A stretch of DNA of 37,307 nt from Verrucomicrobiota bacterium (GTDB taxonomy: Bacteria; Verrucomicrobiota; Verrucomicrobiia; Limisphaerales; J093): the NCBI GenBank assembly GCA_016871715.1, contig VHCO01000051.1:1-37307 (forward strand). Direction: 5' to 3'. The position numbers were made by a program, and so were the translations under genes. Position 1 is the stretch's first letter; every line of letters begins with the position of its first letter. Shown here piece by piece: positions 35,041 to 37,307 of this stretch. The notes beneath the pieces were generated by a model. It ran no database searches. It was not told the origin of the DNA and saw nothing but the letters and a program-made list of their open reading frames with translations.

Positions 35041-36737
35041 TCGAGGGCGAGCACGGCGACGGACATGGGGGGCAGGGTGACCTGCACCTTGCCGTCGGCG
35101 ACGGCCACGCCTTCCAACGCCCGCGGCTCGACCTGGCGCGGTTGGTCAAAGGTGTTGTGGGCGTTCATGACTGAGGCGGTGAGCACGCGGCCGGCAGCTC
35201 GCTTCGGGGTGAACCCCTCGAATTGGCAGACCAACGGCGCAGCGCGGTTGGGATCCAGGTTGGCGACTGAGAGGTGGAGCGCGCCGGCAGGGGCGCGTGA
35301 GGCGGAGGCGCTGACTTGGGGCAAGGCGTGATCGCCCAGGCGATACTGAGCGCACGCGACCTCGGCGGGCAACTGGGTGGCGTCGTGGTGAACCTTGTAC
35401 ATCTCGAAGACGTGGTAGGTCGGGGTGACGAGCATGCGCTCTTTGTCGGTGAGGATCATGGATTGGAGCACGTTGATCGTCTGGGCAATGTTCGCCATGC
35501 GCACGCGGTCGCTGTGGTTGTGGAAGATGTGAAAGTTGAGGGCGGCGACCAAGGCATCGCGCAGGGTGTTCTGCTGGTAGAGAAAGCCGGGGTTGGTGCC
35601 CGGCTCGACGTCGTACCAGGTGCCCCACTCGTCCACAATCATGCTGACGCGCTTGTCCGGGTCGAACCGGTCCATGATCGCGCCGTGTTTGGCGATCAAC
35701 TCGTCCATGGTCAAGGTGCGGCGCAGGGTGGCGTGCCAGTCCGCCTCGGTAAAGACGGTGGCGGAACCTTTCCGACTCCAGTTGCCCGTGGCGATGGTGT
35801 AGTAGTGGAGCGAGAGACCGTTCATGCGCCGGCCCGCCTCGCGCATGAGCACCTCGGTCCAGTTGTAGTCGGCCGAGTTGGCTCCGCAGGCGATGCGGTA
35901 GATGCGGTTGGTACCGTAGTTTTTGACGAAGGTGCTGTAGCGCCGATACTCGTCGGCGTAGTACTCGGGGCGCATATTACCGCCGCAACCCCAACTCTCG
36001 TTGCCTACGCCGAAGTAGCGCACCCGCCACGGTCGATCGCGCCCGTTCTGGCGACGCAAGTTCGCCATCGGCGAATCGGCATCCGCGGTCATGTACTCGA
36101 CCCAGTCCATCATTTCCTGGACGGTGCCGCTGCCGACGTTGCCGCAGATGTAGGGCTCGGTCCCCAACTGTTCGCACAGATCCAGGAACTCGTGGGTGCC
36201 GAAGTGGTTGTTCTCGGTCACGCCGCCCCAGTGGGTGTTGATCATCGCCGGGCGCTGGGCGCGCGGCCCGATGCCGTCTTTCCAGTGGTATTCGTCCGCA
36301 AAACACCCGCCAGGCCACCGCAACACCGGCAGGTTCAACCGCTTGAGCGCGCTCACCACGTCCTGGCGGATGCCGCGCACGTTTGGGATGGGGGAATCTT
36401 CACCCACCCAAATGCCTTCATAGATGCAGCGGCCCAGGTGCTCGGCGAAATGCCCGTAGATGTTACGGTGAATGGTGTGCCGGCCTTGGTCGGCACGCAC
36501 GATCACGGTGGCGGGACCTGGCGCATCGGTCGCCTGGGCGCCAACCCCTACCCGACCGTTGGTCAGGGCGACGGAGAGGATTCCCAGCGCGAGCACGCCG
36601 CATGGAAACGCGGCCACTGCCAGCGGGAAGCGTGCACGCCAGCGACACCTGCCCGCCAGGGCGGGGGCGAACGCAGTCCCGCACGTGGGTTCGGGTAGGC
36701 GGCCATCTTGAGCGGGGCGCAAGTGTTGGGTTTTCAT
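35037..36737 (-). CDS. GH51 alpha-L-arabinofuranosidase
   Basis: About 566 aa from ATG 36737. The N-terminal 70 residues include a long basic stretch and a signal-like segment ([22 protein letters not shown]). The GH51 catalytic barrel shows [40 protein letters not shown], acid/base Glu247 in FGVGNESWG and nucleophile Glu370 in [11 protein letters not shown]-terminal beta-sandwich follows. Enzymes of this family release terminal L-arabinofuranose from arabinan and arabinoxylan. The frame is open upstream to 36890, but that part lacks protein character. The TGA stop (35037-35039) lies in the right end of the array element. Confidence 0.94.
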   Translation of the reverse strand: MKTQHLRPAQDGRLPEPTCGTAFAPALAGRCRWRARFPLAVAAFPCGVLALGILSVALTNGRVGVGAQATDAPGPATVIVRADQGRHTIHRNIYGHFAEHLGRCIYEGIWVGEDSPIPNVRGIRQDVVSALKRLNLPVLRWPGGCFADEYHWKDGIGPRAQRPAMINTHWGGVTENNHFGTHEFLDLCEQLGTEPYICGNVGSGTVQEMMDWVEYMTADADSPMANLRRQNGRDRPWRVRYFGVGNESWGCGGNMRPEYYADEYRRYSTFVKNYGTNRIYRIACGANSADYNWTEVLMREAGRRMNGLSLHYYTIATGNWSRKGSATVFTEADWHATLRRTLTMDELIAKHGAIMDRFDPDKRVSMIVDEWGTWYDVEPGTNPGFLYQQNTLRDALVAALNFHIFHNHSDRVRMANIAQTINVLQSMILTDKERMLVTPTYHVFEMYKVHHDATQLPAEVACAQYRLGDHALPQVSASASRAPAGALHLSVANLDPNRAAPLVCQFEGFTPKRAAGRVLTASVMNAHNTFDQPRQVEPRALEGVAVADGKVQVTLPPMSVAVLALE

Positions 36738-37307
36738 GTCGGATCCGGTTTCGGTTGCTGGCTGCGTCCAACCACTCGACGACCTCTCGACGACCTTCTG
36801 TCGACCCCGAGCCAAGACTCTCACCGCCCTCACCGCCGAAGTGCCCACCCAGGCGCGCCAGGTAGTACGGTAGCGTCCTGCACGGGCCAAGCCGTCTCCG
36901 GGTACCGCTGGTTCTATAGCCCTCTAACCGGCTCGCCCCACGGTGTCCTGGGCGGGCGGGATCACTCCCCTCACCCGCGGCAGAACCAGCCGAGAGACGG
37001 CAGAGACGGCAGAGTTGGACGTTGGCGTTAATCTGGTTAGGCAGTTCCCTTTGTCAATCCTGAATATCATTCCTGAATGAATGTGTTCCCCCATCGGGTC
37101 AGGTTCGGTTAAGCGCCCGGCCGGTCTGCAGGCCCTGCGGCTGGCAAGCGCGGCGACGCGGCGCTCTGTCAACGACTACAACACTGTCAGAAAGAACGGA
37201 TGGATGGTCCATTCCTCGCACCGGTCGCCGGGTTGTGGGTTGAAATCGGCTGGGCTGGGATGGGAGGGCTGGGGCTGGGTTGGGGGGGGGGACGGTACGG
37301 GGTAAGG
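36738..37307. other. Gene-free end of window
   Basis: I see no credible gene in these 570 bp. They contain the 5' region of GH51, a short direct repeat (gagacggca, twice, near 36993-37011), a TCCTGAAT pair 13 bp apart at 37058-37065 and 37071-37078, and a G-rich tract at 37252-37291. No family member of the hairpin elements was found here. Confidence 0.5.

Noticed and set aside
34132..35331. Several 270-360 codon frames on both strands across the 60-bp array
   Set aside because: The unit length is a multiple of 3 and lacks stops, so every such frame is open by construction; the repeated peptides are not credible proteins.

Overview
The window is GC-rich bacterial DNA that most resembles a Verrucomicrobiota genome, probably from the Pedosphaera/Limisphaera side. 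Three protein signatures point there. Two proteins carry C-terminal PEP-CTERM sorting signals (near 3690 and 28450). One prepilin-like protein has the [14 protein letters not shown] leader and an H-X9-DG box. Many secreted proteins have Tat or Sec signals. Intergenic hairpin arrays of the type that translate to spurious ILPAR/ALPWQ peptides agree with this. The assignment is inferred from sequence character, not from a database search.

Layout. 1-225 is the right end of a 69-bp tandem hairpin array. 312-7379 (+) holds a secreted lactonase beta-propeller, RsgA, a PEP-CTERM protein with a clear terminator, a membrane-anchored TPR protein and a secreted TIM-barrel-like protein. 7392-18704 (-) holds a fused acyltransferase/acyl-ACP synthetase, a four-gene TPAT-type TRAP transporter operon (TatT lipoprotein, TatP, fused QM permease, tiny lipoprotein), and a giant acyl-CoA dehydratase activase split by a frameshift. 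A LysR regulator (+) is divergent from the activase. TerC (-), the prepilin-like protein (+) and a TamB-TamA outer-membrane assembly pair (-) follow.

27.5-31.5 kb is a decayed accessory stretch. It holds a PEP-CTERM trypsin-like protease whose stop codon is lost, so that it reads antisense into a truncated sulfatase. Next come remnants of a large secreted protein interrupted by a small inverted-repeat element, an IS21-type transposase scrap, and a DUF433/DUF5615 toxin-antitoxin pair. 31.5-36.7 kb (-) looks like a small glycan-degradation cluster: GH51 arabinofuranosidase, Tat-exported enolase-superfamily dehydratase/racemase, and GH5-like hydrolase.

The most unusual signal is in the non-coding DNA. 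Three loci (2742-2889, 29696-29852, 34164-35040) share the same terminal motifs in the same orientation. Two carry a long hairpin core. The third carries 13 tandem 60-bp units, each with two 7-bp stem/3-nt loop hairpins, and fills exactly the gap between the GH51 stop codon and the ribosome-binding site of the downstream dehydratase gene. This looks like one family of small TIR-bounded elements with exchangeable hairpin cargo, and the array may be transcribed as an intercistronic spacer.
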